Numbered from the stretch's first letter, positions 1 to 8,957 are shown. The stretch: 17,171 nucleotides of DNA from Xanthobacteraceae bacterium (GCA_030044035.1 JASHWN010000365.1:1-17171); one strand, 5' to 3'. Notes: generated by a model from the letters alone, not told the origin. A program made the numbers and translations.

Positions 1-2817
1 CTCGCGGCGTTCCGCTTCCAGGGCGAAGTCGATCATCATGATCGCGTTCTTCTTGACGATGCCGATCAACAGAATGATGCCGATGAAGGCGATCAGGCTG
101 AGATCGTAGCCGAACAGCATCAGCATCAACAGCGCGCCGACGCCGGCCGAAGGCAGCGACGACAGGATGGTGATCGGATGGATGAAGCTTTCGTACAGCA
201 TGCCGAGCACCACGTAGACGACCACGATGGCGGCAAGGATCAGAAGCGGCGTCGAGGTCAGCGAGGCCTGGAACGCCTGCGCGGTGCCCTGGAATGAGCT
301 GCGCAGCGTCGCCGGGGTATGCAGCTGCGCGCTCAGCGCGGAGATGGCGTCGACGGCCTGGCTGAGCGCGATGCCGGGCGCCAGATTGAAGGAGAGCGTG
401 ACGGCGGGAAAGACGCCCTGGTGGTTGATGGTCAACGGTTGCACTGACGTGGAAAAACGCGCCACCGCCGAGAGCTGCACCTGCTGGCCGTTGCCGCCGG
501 GCACATAGATGCGGGAGAGCGCGGTGGGGCCGACCTGGAATTTCGGCTGCACTTCGAGAATGACTTTGGTCTGCTGGGTGGCCGAGTAGATGGTCGTCAC
601 CTGCTGCTGGCCAAATGCCGCATAAAGCGCAGCATCGATCGTCGCCAGCGAGATGCCAAGTCGCTCGGCGTTGTCGCGATCGACCTCGATCGGAATGTGC
701 GGCGAGGCGATCTGTTGATCCGAGGCGACGTCGGTGAGGATGTTCATCGCCTGCATCTTGCCGAGCATGATGGGTGCCCAGTGATTGAGCTCGTCGGAAT
801 CCGTGTCGGTCAGCGTGTACTGGTATTGCGCCTGCGACAGCCGCCCGCCGATGGTGACGTCCTGGCCGGCCTGCATGTAGAACCTGACGCCGATCACCTT
901 GGCGACCTGCGGCCGCAACCGCGCCATGACGTCTCCGATCGCCGACCGCTGCGCGAACGGCTTGAGCTGGATGAAGAAGCGCGCGGTGTTCTCGCTGGAA
1001 TTGCCGCCGGTGGCACCGGCGAAGGCGACGAGGCCCTGCACCGCGGGATCAGCAATGAGGATACGCGAGAGCTGGTCCTGGATCTGCGAAATGCCGGCAA
1101 ATGACAGGTCCTGCCGTGCTTCGGCTTGGCCGAACAGGAAACCAGTGTCCTGTTGCGGAAAGAAGCCCTTGGGGATGACCACGTAGAGGTATCCGGTCAG
1201 CACGATCAGTCCGAGCGTCGCCAGGAGCGTAAAAGGCTGATGGGCGAATACCCAGTGCAGACCGCGATCGTAGGCGGCGAGCATGCCGTCGAAGAAGCGC
1301 TCGAAGGCGCGGCTGATGCGGCCTTGCCGCCGGCCGTGCTCGCGGGCGAGAAACAGCGAGCACATCATCGGCGTGAGTGTCAGCGCGACGAAGGCCGAGG
1401 TGACGACCGCGATGCTCACAGTCACGGCGAATTCGTGGAACAGGCGGCCGACGATGCCGGACATCAGCAACAGCGGGATGAACACCGCGATCAGCGAGAA
1501 CGTGATCGAGATAATGGTGAAGCCGATCTGGCCGGCACCGATCAGAGCGGCCTCGAAGGCGGACTGCCCGGCCTCGATGTAACGCACGATGTTCTCGATC
1601 ATGACGATGGCATCGTCGACGACGAAGCCCACCGCGATGGTCAGTCCCATCAGCGATAGATTGTCGATGCTGTAGCCGAACAGATACATGACGCCGAAGG
1701 TGCCGATGAGCGACAGCGGCACGGTGACACTGGGAATGGCCGTGGCCCAAGGGGTGCGCAGAAACGCGAAGATAATCAGCACCACCAGCACCACGGTCAG
1801 CATCAGGGTGATTTCCACGTCCTGCACCGAGTCGCGGATGTTCTCCGACCGGTCGCTGAGCAAATCGACGTGGACCGAAGGCGGGATCGAGGCCAGAAGC
1901 CCCGGCAGGGCCGCCTTGATTTCGTCGACCACCTGCACGGTGTTGGCGCCGGCCTCGCGCTGGATCAGCAGGAGCTCGGACGGTTTGCCGTCAAACCAGG
2001 CGCCGGTGCGCGGATTGACCGAGGAGTTGATGACCTCGGCGACGTCGCCGACCGTCACCGGCGCGCCATTCTGATAAGTCAGAATGATCCTGCGAAAATC
2101 GGCGGGATCGAACAGCTGATCGTTGGTGTCGAGGGTGAATTCCTGGTGCGGGCCCTCGAGGTTGCCCTTGGCGGCATCCAGGGTCGCGTTGGTCAGCGCG
2201 GTTTGCACCTGGGTGAGGCTGAGGCCGCGCGACGCCAGGGCCTGTGGGTCGACCTGCACATGAATGGCGGGAAGCTGCTGCCCTGCGATCAGCACCTGAC
2301 CGACGCCGGGAACGGTCGACAGCGATTGGGCCAGAATCGTGTTGGCGTAAGTGTCGAGCTGATAGGTCGGCATGGCGTCGGAATGAACCGCATAGATCAG
2401 CACCGGCCGGTCCGCCGGGTTGGTCTTGCGGTAAGTGGGCGGGTTCGGCAGATTTTTTGGCAAAAACCCGCCGGCCGCATTGATCGCCGTCTGCACGTCG
2501 CTCGCGGCGCCGTCGATGCTGCGGCTGAGATCGAATTGCAGCGTAACGGTGGTCTGGCCGAGCCCGCTCGTTGAGGTCATCTGCGAGAGGCCGGGTATCG
2601 CGCTGAACTGATCTTCGAGCGGCGTCGCCACCGTGGCCGCCATGGTATCGGGACTGGCGCCGGGCAGTTGCGTGGTGACGACGATGGTCGGGAAATCGAT
2701 GTTGGGCAATGCCGCGACCGGCAGGAGCTGATAGGCGACAAGCCCGAACAGCAAAATGCCGGCCATGAGCAGCGTCGTGGCGATCGGTCGGCGGATGAAG
2801 ATTTCAGAAATGTTCAT
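1..2817 (-). CDS. RND multidrug efflux permease, HAE1/MdtB-MdtC type (3' end outside window)
   Basis: Inner-membrane proton/drug antiporter of a tripartite efflux pump. The frame is open for 939 codons from the ATG at 2817 to the window edge; family members have about 1020-1050 residues, so roughly 90 C-terminal residues are missing. The N-terminus MNISEIFIRRPIATTLLMAG is the standard RND start with the first membrane helix. The proton-relay pair D401-D402 lies in GFVVDDAIVMIENI (D407/D408 in AcrB), and K923 in GIVKKNAIMMIDFA matches AcrB K940. Two large periplasmic loops lie between the helix blocks, as expected. The start sits 2 bp after the adaptor stop, so the two genes form an operon, with an AGGCGGAT ribosome site inside the adaptor's last codons. 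The sequence resembles MdtB/MdtC more than AcrB, but substrate cannot be read from it. No outer-membrane channel gene is visible; it may lie beyond the left edge or be shared. Confidence 0.95.
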   Translation of the reverse strand, partial: MNISEIFIRRPIATTLLMAGILLFGLVAYQLLPVAALPNIDFPTIVVTTQLPGASPDTMAATVATPLEDQFSAIPGLSQMTSTSGLGQTTVTLQFDLSRSIDGAASDVQTAINAAGGFLPKNLPNPPTYRKTNPADRPVLIYAVHSDAMPTYQLDTYANTILAQSLSTVPGVGQVLIAGQQLPAIHVQVDPQALASRGLSLTQVQTALTNATLDAAKGNLEGPHQEFTLDTNDQLFDPADFRRIILTYQNGAPVTVGDVAEVINSSVNPRTGAWFDGKPSELLLIQREAGANTVQVVDEIKAALPGLLASIPPSVHVDLLSDRSENIRDSVQDVEITLMLTVVLVVLIIFAFLRTPWATAIPSVTVPLSLIGTFGVMYLFGYSIDNLSLMGLTIAVGFVVDDAIVMIENIVRYIEAGQSAFEAALIGAGQIGFTIISITFSLIAVFIPLLLMSGIVGRLFHEFAVTVSIAVVTSAFVALTLTPMMCSLFLAREHGRRQGRISRAFERFFDGMLAAYDRGLHWVFAHQPFTLLATLGLIVLTGYLYVVIPKGFFPQQDTGFLFGQAEARQDLSFAGISQIQDQLSRILIADPAVQGLVAFAGATGGNSSENTARFFIQLKPFAQRSAIGDVMARLRPQVAKVIGVRFYMQAGQDVTIGGRLSQAQYQYTLTDTDSDELNHWAPIMLGKMQAMNILTDVASDQQIASPHIPIEVDRDNAERLGISLATIDAALYAAFGQQQVTTIYSATQQTKVILEVQPKFQVGPTALSRIYVPGGNGQQVQLSAVARFSTSVQPLTINHQGVFPAVTLSFNLAPGIALSQAVDAISALSAQLHTPATLRSSFQGTAQAFQASLTSTPLLILAAIVVVYVVLGMLYESFIHPITILSSLPSAGVGALLMLMLFGYDLSLIAFIGIILLIGIVKKNAIMMIDFALEAERRE

Positions 2818-2819
2818 CG

Positions 2820-4055
2820 CTAATCCGCCTGCGCCTCGGCTTGCGGCAGCGTCGGCGCGGTGGTCTGCTGGATGGCGACGACGGTGCCATTGTCGAGCCG
2901 GTATTGTCCGTCGGTGACGACCTTTTCGCCGCCGGACAGTCCTTTTTCGATCACGGTAACGCCGCCCTGGCGTTGACCGGGCGTGACGTCGACCCGGCGC
3001 ACTTTGTTGTCGCTGTCGATCACGTAAACGTAGGAGCTGCTCGGCCCGGCCATGATGGCTTGTGCCGGCACAGTGACGACGTCCTGAAGCGTCGAAACCG
3101 TCAGCGAGGTCCGCACGAACTCGCCGGGCCACAGCCGCAGGTCGGCATTGGCGAAGGTGCCTTGCAGCAACACCGTACCGGTCGAGGTGCTGACCTGATT
3201 GTCGATCAGCGTGAGCTTTCCGGTCTCGATCAGCTTGCGGTCCTGGGTGTAGACGCCGACCTGGAGCGCGCCGGCCGCCTGGTTGTGCACGATCTCATCG
3301 AGCCGGTCCTGCGGAACATTGAACGTCACCCAGATCGGCTGAAGCTGCATGATCGAGACCAGAGGGTTGCTGGAGGTCTGCCCGCTCGTCGTCGTGCTCG
3401 CCGTGGTGGACGTTGTCGCCCCCGCCGCTGAGGCTTGGCCGGTCTGCGGACCAACCAGGTTGCCGAGATCGACCAGAAGCTGCCCGGCGCGTCCGGTGAT
3501 CGGCGAGGTGATATGGGCATATTGCAGATTGAGCTGCGCCGCTTCGACGTTGGCCTGATCGAGCTGTACGGTGCCCTTGTTCTGCTCGACTACGAATTCC
3601 TGGTCTTGGGTCTGCTGCTTGGCGATCGAGTTCTGCTGCGCGAGCGTCTGGTAGCGTTGCAGATCGAGTTGCGCCTCCGCAAGCACCGCCTCGTCGTGTT
3701 GCAACTGCGCCTGCGCCTGATCCAGCGCGGCCTGGAACGGCCGCGGGTCGATCAAAAACAATTCCTGGCCCTGCTTGACGATCTGTCCGGGCGTGAAGCC
3801 GATCTTCTCGATAGTGCCCATGACGCGCGGCACGATATTGACGCTGTCGATCGATTGCACCGTCCCCACGGCGTTGATGGTCTGGGGAACGTCTTGGCGC
3901 GTGGCGATCGCGGCCGTTACCGGCACGGTTGGGGGGACGGCGGCCGGCTTAGCGCGAACCATGAAGAGCCGCATCCCAACAACGGCGAGAACAATGACGA
4001 AGAGCGTCCCGAATACGGCAAGACGGCGTCGCGAACCGGGTCGTTGGAAAAGCAT
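2820..4055 (-). CDS. Periplasmic adaptor (membrane fusion protein) of RND efflux pump
   Basis: A 411-residue HlyD/AcrA/MdtA-type adaptor that links the inner-membrane RND pump to an outer-membrane channel. Residues 12-33 form an N-terminal membrane anchor or uncleaved signal. Residues 45-100 are the first lipoyl half (GTVQSIDSVNIVPRVMG, then GFTPGQIVKQGQELFLIDPRP). Residues 105-178 are a glutamine- and alanine-rich coiled-coil hairpin. The second lipoyl half is ITSPITGRAGQLLVDLGNLV, followed by the beta-barrel (LQPIWVTFNVPQDRL) and membrane-proximal domain (VPAQAIMAG, then GLSGGEKVVTDGQYRLDNG). An unusual low-complexity Ser/Thr/Gly/Ala stretch fills about residues 203-230, where relatives have a short turn. 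The gene is first in the operon and its stop is 2 bp from the permease start. The ribosome site upstream of the ATG is weak. Confidence 0.93.
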   Translation of the reverse strand: MLFQRPGSRRRLAVFGTLFVIVLAVVGMRLFMVRAKPAAVPPTVPVTAAIATRQDVPQTINAVGTVQSIDSVNIVPRVMGTIEKIGFTPGQIVKQGQELFLIDPRPFQAALDQAQAQLQHDEAVLAEAQLDLQRYQTLAQQNSIAKQQTQDQEFVVEQNKGTVQLDQANVEAAQLNLQYAHITSPITGRAGQLLVDLGNLVGPQTGQASAAGATTSTTASTTTSGQTSSNPLVSIMQLQPIWVTFNVPQDRLDEIVHNQAAGALQVGVYTQDRKLIETGKLTLIDNQVSTSTGTVLLQGTFANADLRLWPGEFVRTSLTVSTLQDVVTVPAQAIMAGPSSSYVYVIDSDNKVRRVDVTPGQRQGGVTVIEKGLSGGEKVVTDGQYRLDNGTVVAIQQTTAPTLPQAEAQAD

Positions 4056-4308
4056 CCTGCAAAGGCCTGTTTAAATGAAACCGGGATGTCTGCCCAAACC
4101 AACGCGTAACGACCCGGAATGTCCCCGTAAAGTTCCACGAGTGCAGTGCAAAAAGGACGGATCGACGCAGCGCCAACGGTTTAGCGTCGCTTAAGAATTT
4201 TTAATTTTGCGGCGACGGAGCCGGCGCACCGGCACCGCGTTTTCAAAGTGAAGCGATAGCGCAGCAGCCCTAAAGCACCCCACAAAAAGACAGACGACGG
4301 AGCCCGCC
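4056..4308. promoter_or_regulatory. Divergent intergenic region between efflux operon and Do protease
   Basis: A 253-bp gap must hold promoters for both divergent genes. It includes the most AT-rich patch nearby (about 4190-4210, two TTAA words 6 bp apart) and a short GCCGG-CGCA-CCGGC hairpin inside the leader of the protease gene. No canonical sigma-70, EcfG or CpxR site could be assigned with confidence. A GGAG ribosome site at 4299-4302 lies 6 bp before the protease ATG. Confidence 0.35.
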
Positions 4309-5823
4309 ATGTCGGCAGAAAACAATTCCCAGACCGACGATTGCCGCAACAAAGCCTTTGGCCGGCTGCGGACGGCGTTGCTGTCCTCGTCGGCAGCTAT
4401 CGCCGTCGCGGCCATGGTCGCCGGCCAATTGGGATTCGTCGGAGCCAGGATCAGCCTGACGGGTCCGGCACCGGCTCAGGCGGCCGAACAGTCCACCCCG
4501 CCGGGCTTTGCCGATCTGGTTGCCAAAGTAAAACCGGCCGTCATCTCGGTGCGGGTCAAGATCGAGGAGCAAAGCAGCGCCGACAATGACGATAATGGAG
4601 CCATTCCACGCAACTCGCCGTTCTATCGGTTCTTTTTCGGGCCGAACGGAGAACAGAACAAGCAGGTCGTTACCGGCGAGGGATCCGGTTTTTTCATCTC
4701 GTCCGATGGCTACGCGGTGACCAATAATCATGTGGTCGACCATGCCAACACCGTGCAGGTTACGACCGACGACGGCACCATCTACACCGCCAAGGTGGTC
4801 GGCGCCGATCCGAAGACGGACCTGGCATTGCTCAAGGTCGATGCCAACAAGCAATTCGCCTACGCCGAGTTCGCCGATCAGCGGCCGCGCGTCGGTGACT
4901 GGGTCATCGCGGTCGGCAATCCGTTCGGGCTGGGCGGCACCGTGACGGCGGGCATCGTATCGGCCAGCGGGCGCGAGATCGGCGCCAGCCCTTATGACGA
5001 TTACCTGCAGATCGACGCGCCCATCAACAAAGGCAATTCGGGTGGCCCGGCTTTCAACATGAACGGCAAGGTGACCGGCGTGAACTCCGCGATCGTGTCG
5101 CCGTCCGGCGGTTCGGTCGGGATCGGCTTCGACATCCCGGCCGATACGGCCAAGCTGGTCATCGACGAACTGAAGAATAAGGGCTTCGTCACCCGTGGCT
5201 GGCTCGGCGTCCAGGTGCAGCCGGTGACCGCGGCGATCGCCGACAGTTTGGGCCTGAAGAAGGCCGCCGGTGCGCTGGTCGATCAGCCCGAGCCGAACAG
5301 CCCGGCCGCCAAGGCGGGCGTCAAAGCCGGCGACATCATCACCGAGGTGAACGACACGCCGATCAAAGACGCGCGCGCGTTAGCCCAACAGATTGCAAGG
5401 TCGGCGCCCGGCAGCTCGGCCAAGCTGACGATCCTGCGCGACGGCAAAACCCAGAACATCGACGTGACGCTGGCGACCATGCCGAAGCAGGAGCAGGAAG
5501 CCGACGCGCAGCCTCCGCAGCAGCAGCACGAGCCGAGCGCGGAGCAGCATCTCGGCATGAACTTGGCGCCGGCCCAGGACGTCGAGGGTAATGGCAAAGA
5601 GGGCGTCGTCGTGCTCGGCGTCGAGCCGGACGGTCCGGCAGCACAGAATGGCGTGGAGACCGGCGACGTGATCCTCGACGTCAGCGGCAAGGCGGTGCAA
5701 ACGCCGTCGCAGGTGCGCGAAGCCATCGACCAGACACGGTCGCAGGGCCGGCACTCGGTGCTGATGCGCGTCAAGGGCCCGCAAGGCACCAAGTACGTGG
5801 CACTTCCGATCGCTCAAGGCTGA
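4309..5823 (+). CDS. degP: Do-family periplasmic serine protease/chaperone (DegP/DegQ/HtrA)
   Basis: A 504-residue trypsin-like protease with two PDZ domains that degrades or refolds misfolded envelope proteins in the periplasm. Residues 20-45 are a hydrophobic export signal, with APAQA (about 54-58) as a plausible cleavage site. The protease domain covers about 66-290, with catalytic triad H141 (NNHVVDH), D171 (PKTDLALLK) and S244 (NKGNSGGPAF). PDZ1 is about 295-390 (GWLGVQVQPV). A Gln/Glu-rich linker of about 25 residues joins it to PDZ2 at about 415-500. Length and order match DegP/DegQ. The start is supported by GGAG 6 bp upstream. The gene is monocistronic here and its stop overlaps the 3' end of nagA by 10 bp on the other strand. 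DegP and DegQ cannot be told apart from this window, so the symbol is a family label. Confidence 0.95.
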   Translation: MSAENNSQTDDCRNKAFGRLRTALLSSSAAIAVAAMVAGQLGFVGARISLTGPAPAQAAEQSTPPGFADLVAKVKPAVISVRVKIEEQSSADNDDNGAIPRNSPFYRFFFGPNGEQNKQVVTGEGSGFFISSDGYAVTNNHVVDHANTVQVTTDDGTIYTAKVVGADPKTDLALLKVDANKQFAYAEFADQRPRVGDWVIAVGNPFGLGGTVTAGIVSASGREIGASPYDDYLQIDAPINKGNSGGPAFNMNGKVTGVNSAIVSPSGGSVGIGFDIPADTAKLVIDELKNKGFVTRGWLGVQVQPVTAAIADSLGLKKAAGALVDQPEPNSPAAKAGVKAGDIITEVNDTPIKDARALAQQIARSAPGSSAKLTILRDGKTQNIDVTLATMPKQEQEADAQPPQQQHEPSAEQHLGMNLAPAQDVEGNGKEGVVVLGVEPDGPAAQNGVETGDVILDVSGKAVQTPSQVREAIDQTRSQGRHSVLMRVKGPQGTKYVALPIAQG

Positions 5824-6989
5824 AGGGCTGCGCGGCGCGGCTCGAAGCCGACGTTCGCGCCGGCGACCCAGCTGTCCAAAACCTCGATCGAGGCGGGATC
5901 GAGCGCAATCATGTCGGCGCGCAAGCCGGGCGCGAGGCGGCCCAGCCTGTCGCCGAGGCCGAGAAATTCCGCTGGATTTCTGGTCGCCAAAAGCAGCGCG
6001 TCCGTTAGCGGCACATCGCAGAGCCGCGCGCAATTGCGCACCGCGCCCGCCATGTCGAGAAAGGCGCCGGCGAGCGTGTCGTCGGCGCGGGCGCAGCGGC
6101 CGCTCCGCACGGTGATGGTTTCGCCGCAGAGCCTGAACGAACAGGCGGCGCCGCCAACCGGCGGCATCGCGTCGCTCATCAGGATTGGGCGGCCGGCTCC
6201 GCGCAAGGCAAGGCGCAGCATCGCGGGGGCGACATGGATGCCGTCGACGATCAGGCCGTACCACGCATCGGGCGATTCCAGCGCGGCGGCGATCGGTCCC
6301 GGCTCCCGCGAGGCGAGCGGCCGCATGGCGTTGAACAGGTGCGTGAAGCCGCTCAAGCCCTCGGTCATTGCCACTTGGGTCTGAGCGTAGGTTGCCATGG
6401 AATGGCCGAGCGCCACACGCACGCCGGCGGCCGTGAGTCTGCCGACGAAATCTTCCGGGACCTGTTCGGGCGCCAGCGTGACTAAGGTCACGCCGCGGCG
6501 AGGAGCGGTGATCAGGGCGAGATCGTCCGCCGTGGGCCGGCGCAGCGCCGCGATATTGTGAACGCCGGCTTTTTCGGGCGACAGAAATGGGCCTTCCAGA
6601 TGGATGCCGAGCACGCCGGGCTCGGTGTCGATCAGCGCCTCGACCGCCGCGAGCGCTGAACGCATCGTCTCGAAACTGTCGCTGATCAGCGTCGGCAACA
6701 GCGCGGTGGTGCCGAGCTTGCGGTGTGCCGCGACGATCGTGCGCACGCCTTCCGGATTGGGATTATCGTTGAACAGGACGTCGCCGCCGCCATTGACCTG
6801 AATATCGATGAGGCCGGGTGCAAGCCATGCGCCGTCGGGAAGTTCGTGCCGGGACATTGTCGCCGGTAGTTCGTTGCGCGCGACGACAGCGGCAATTCGC
6901 GTGCCATCAATCACTACGGCGGCATCATCGCGGAGCAGCGCGCCATCGAACACCCGGTTCGCGGCCACCGCGTGCAGTGTCTTGCTCAT
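5814..6989 (-). CDS. nagA: N-acetylglucosamine-6-phosphate deacetylase
   Basis: Cytosolic amidohydrolase converting GlcNAc-6-phosphate to glucosamine-6-phosphate and acetate. The 391-residue protein carries PGLIDIQVNGGG (residues 58-69), metal ligand E132 in HLEGPFLSPEKAGVHN, metal ligands H196 (ALGHS) and H217 (FTHLFNAM), substrate-contact H252 (DGIHV) and catalytic D273 (LMSDAM), the same number as in E. coli NagA. Length fits the family (about 380 residues). The frame is open further upstream, but the ATG at 6989 is chosen because homology begins there and it overlaps the preceding gene's stop as ATGA, the usual sign of translational coupling. It has only a weak ribosome site of its own. 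It is last in the operon. Its product is the substrate of the neighbouring SIS protein. Confidence 0.95.
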   Translation of the reverse strand: MSKTLHAVAANRVFDGALLRDDAAVVIDGTRIAAVVARNELPATMSRHELPDGAWLAPGLIDIQVNGGGDVLFNDNPNPEGVRTIVAAHRKLGTTALLPTLISDSFETMRSALAAVEALIDTEPGVLGIHLEGPFLSPEKAGVHNIAALRRPTADDLALITAPRRGVTLVTLAPEQVPEDFVGRLTAAGVRVALGHSMATYAQTQVAMTEGLSGFTHLFNAMRPLASREPGPIAAALESPDAWYGLIVDGIHVAPAMLRLALRGAGRPILMSDAMPPVGGAACSFRLCGETITVRSGRCARADDTLAGAFLDMAGAVRNCARLCDVPLTDALLLATRNPAEFLGLGDRLGRLAPGLRADMIALDPASIEVLDSWVAGANVGFEPRRAALQP

Positions 6990-8032
6990 CGGGTGCGCGT
7001 AACCTTTTGCAGGTGAGGTGGAGCATCGATGTCGGTGCCGCGCCGCTCGGCAAGCCCGACCAGAAGTGCGTAAAAACTCTGGATCAGGCAAATCGCGTCG
7101 GCTTCGGGCTGTTCGGCATGAAGCGCCGGCAGTGGAATGGCCCTTAATGTTTCGCGTTGAGCGCTTCCCGGCTGTGCGACGAGCACGCATGCGCCTTTGC
7201 GTTGGAGGTCCGCAACCAGTTCTCGTAACCCGGCGCGCGATTCATCGGTCGGGGCGAATATCATGACGGGATAAGTCGGCGAAACCAGCGCAATTGGTCC
7301 GTGACGGAATTCGGCGCTGCTGAACGCCTCGGCATGCAGCGCGCAGGTTTCCTTCAGTTTCAGCGCGGCTTCGCGGGCGATCGCCAATGTCGGTCCGCGG
7401 CCGACGGCAATGAGACTGGACGCGCCGGCAAGCGGCCGCAAGCCCGCGCTCCAATCGAGCTTTGCCGCTTCGGCGAGGCGCTCCGGCAGCCGATCGCAGC
7501 CGCGGCGCAATGCCGCATCATCGGTCCACTGCGCCACGATCCGCAGCAGCGCCGCCAACGAGCTGATAAAGCTTTTTGTCGCCGCAACGCTGTGCTCGGT
7601 GCCCGCGACCATCGGCAAGACGATGTCGCACGCTGCGGCGAGCGGACTGCGCTCGTCATTGACGAGCGCAACCGTCAGCGCGCCGGCCGTTCGCGCCATC
7701 GCGGCGGTTTCGACCAAGTCGTCGCTTGCGCCGGATTGCGAGACGGCAAGAAAGAGCTGATCCTTCAGCCCCAGCTCGCGTCGATAGACGCTGGCAATGT
7801 TGGGCGCGGCCTCGGCGACCGGGATGCCGAGATAACGCTCGATCAAATGCTTGGCAAAAGTCGCAGCGTGCGCCGAGCTGCCGCGCGCGCAACTCACGAC
7901 GAGACCGGGCGGTCGCTGCGCCAGGCGGGCTATAAGCTCGGCGAGGGGCTGCGCGATCTCGTCGGCCTGGCGCCGCACTGCGTCCGGCGCCTCGCGCAAC
8001 TCAGCGGCCAGTCCTGTGCCGATGCGAGTCAT
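6986..8032 (-). CDS. SIS-domain aminosugar isomerase/deaminase, probable glucosamine-6-phosphate deaminase (NagB-II type)
   Basis: A 348-residue protein with two sugar-isomerase (SIS) domains, related to the isomerase half of GlmS but lacking the glutaminase domain. SIS1 contains SCARGSSAHA (about 47-56) and VSQSGASDDLVE; SIS2 contains GRGPTLAIAREAALKLKE and EAFSSAEFRHGP; the C-terminus DAPPHLQKVTRTR resembles the GlmS tail. In this family such stand-alone proteins deaminate glucosamine-6-phosphate to fructose-6-phosphate and ammonia (NagB-II of Shewanella) or act on galactosamine-6-phosphate (AgaS). Position directly before nagA, with ATGA overlap, favours the glucosamine reaction and fills the slot of classical NagB, which is not seen here. 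GGAAG lies just before the ATG. The deaminase assignment is inference; SIS fold and sugar-phosphate binding are secure. Confidence 0.85.
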   Translation of the reverse strand: MTRIGTGLAAELREAPDAVRRQADEIAQPLAELIARLAQRPPGLVVSCARGSSAHAATFAKHLIERYLGIPVAEAAPNIASVYRRELGLKDQLFLAVSQSGASDDLVETAAMARTAGALTVALVNDERSPLAAACDIVLPMVAGTEHSVAATKSFISSLAALLRIVAQWTDDAALRRGCDRLPERLAEAAKLDWSAGLRPLAGASSLIAVGRGPTLAIAREAALKLKETCALHAEAFSSAEFRHGPIALVSPTYPVMIFAPTDESRAGLRELVADLQRKGACVLVAQPGSAQRETLRAIPLPALHAEQPEADAICLIQSFYALLVGLAERRGTDIDAPPHLQKVTRTR

Positions 8033-8066
8033 GGGCTTCCAAAATCCTTCCGTCGCCGCATCGGCA

Positions 8067-8957
8067 TCAGGCGACTTGCGCCTGCGGACGTGCGGCGGCG
8101 CGGGCTATGTCGAGCGCGCCTTGCAGGGCGTCGCCGATCGGCTCCACCAGATGCGATGTCGTATCGTCGTCGAGCCACAGCTTGATGAACGGCGCGCAGC
8201 CGCCGACCAGCGCGATCCGATCGGCGCCGACGGCGATCAACCGCGAAGCGAGCGCCTCGATGTGGCGCGCCGCCGCCTGCATCAGCTCGACCGCTGCGGC
8301 GTCGCCGCGCCCGCCGAAGTCGAAAATGCGCGGCGCAAATGCTGCCAAATCGCGCGGCGTCGCGCACTGACTGAAGCGGACGATGGCATGCGGATCGTTG
8401 TTGAAATCGGCGAACAGCTCGCGCAACAGCGGTGTCCAGGCAATGCGGCCGTCGCGGGCCCACAACACGCGGCGCAACGCCTCGCCGCCGAGCCACGCGC
8501 CGCTGCCTTCGTCGGAGAACGGCAGTCCCCAGCCGCCGACGCGGTAGGATTGGCCTTTCAGCACCGCCCAGCCGACGCTGCCGGTGCCGACGACGACAAC
8601 GCCGCCATCGCGCCCGCCATGGGCGCCGATGCAAGCGGCGTGCGCGTCGGTGGTGATGACGGCTTTGCCGAACGGGTGTTTGGCCGCCTGCGCTGCGGCA
8701 AGGTATGCCGGTTCGCTGGCGCCGGCGAGCGCCAGGCACGCCACGATGCGCGACAGCTGGAAGCGCGACAGCCCGGCCTGTCGCAGACATTGCAGCGCCG
8801 CTGCCATCACCGCGCCGAAGCTTTGCTGGAGCCCGAGGCGTAGATTGGCCGGGCCGGTGCTGGCTTCGCCGAGCATTTGCCCGGAGAACGCTGCGAGGCG
8901 GGCCCGGCAGCTTGTGCCGCCGCCATCGACGCCCAGCAAAAGCGGTTCGGGGTGCAT
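8067..8957 (-). CDS. BadF/BadG-family aminosugar kinase (GlcNAc, possibly also MurNAc kinase)
   Basis: A 296-residue ASKHA-fold kinase of the BadF/BadG/BcrA/BcrD family, the group containing eukaryotic NAGK, bacterial glucosamine kinases and Clostridium MurK. The phosphate-1 loop is LLLGVDGGGTSCRA (residues 6-19). The phosphate-2/ADP region is VVVVGTGSVGW, followed by the family signature GGWGLPFSDEGSGAWLG, and an adenosine-type GGCAPF motif lies near the C-terminus. No signal or membrane segment is present, so it is cytosolic. It is the first gene of the operon, 34 bp before the SIS gene, and has a good ribosome site (GGAA 6 bp before the ATG). Lying next to murQ and upstream of nagA, it probably makes GlcNAc-6-P and perhaps MurNAc-6-P. 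Substrate cannot be fixed by sequence reading alone. Confidence 0.85.
   Translation of the reverse strand: MHPEPLLLGVDGGGTSCRARLAAFSGQMLGEASTGPANLRLGLQQSFGAVMAAALQCLRQAGLSRFQLSRIVACLALAGASEPAYLAAAQAAKHPFGKAVITTDAHAACIGAHGGRDGGVVVVGTGSVGWAVLKGQSYRVGGWGLPFSDEGSGAWLGGEALRRVLWARDGRIAWTPLLRELFADFNNDPHAIVRFSQCATPRDLAAFAPRIFDFGGRGDAAAVELMQAAARHIEALASRLIAVGADRIALVGGCAPFIKLWLDDDTTSHLVEPIGDALQGALDIARAAARPQAQVA

Noticed and set aside
1870..2574. Plus-strand open frame (234 codons) opposite the RND permease
   Set aside because: It is antisense to a clear RND coding frame; the Arg/Gly/Val-rich composition is typical of shadow frames.
3435..4109. Long plus-strand open frame (224 codons) opposite the efflux adaptor
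   Set aside because: It lies entirely opposite a well-supported gene, has no recognisable domain, and is explained by G/C bias at third codon positions.
4108..4136. EcfG-like site on the minus strand upstream of the efflux operon (GGAAC, CGTT)
   Set aside because: The two elements are 20 bp apart, outside the usual 16-17 bp.
4191..4204. CtrA-like site (TTAA-N6-TTAA) before the protease gene
   Set aside because: The known spacing is N7; the match is explained by a local AT-rich patch.
7301..8185. Plus-strand open frame (294 codons) opposite the SIS gene
   Set aside because: It is a shadow of the SIS gene and the kinase 3' end, with Arg-rich composition and no domain.
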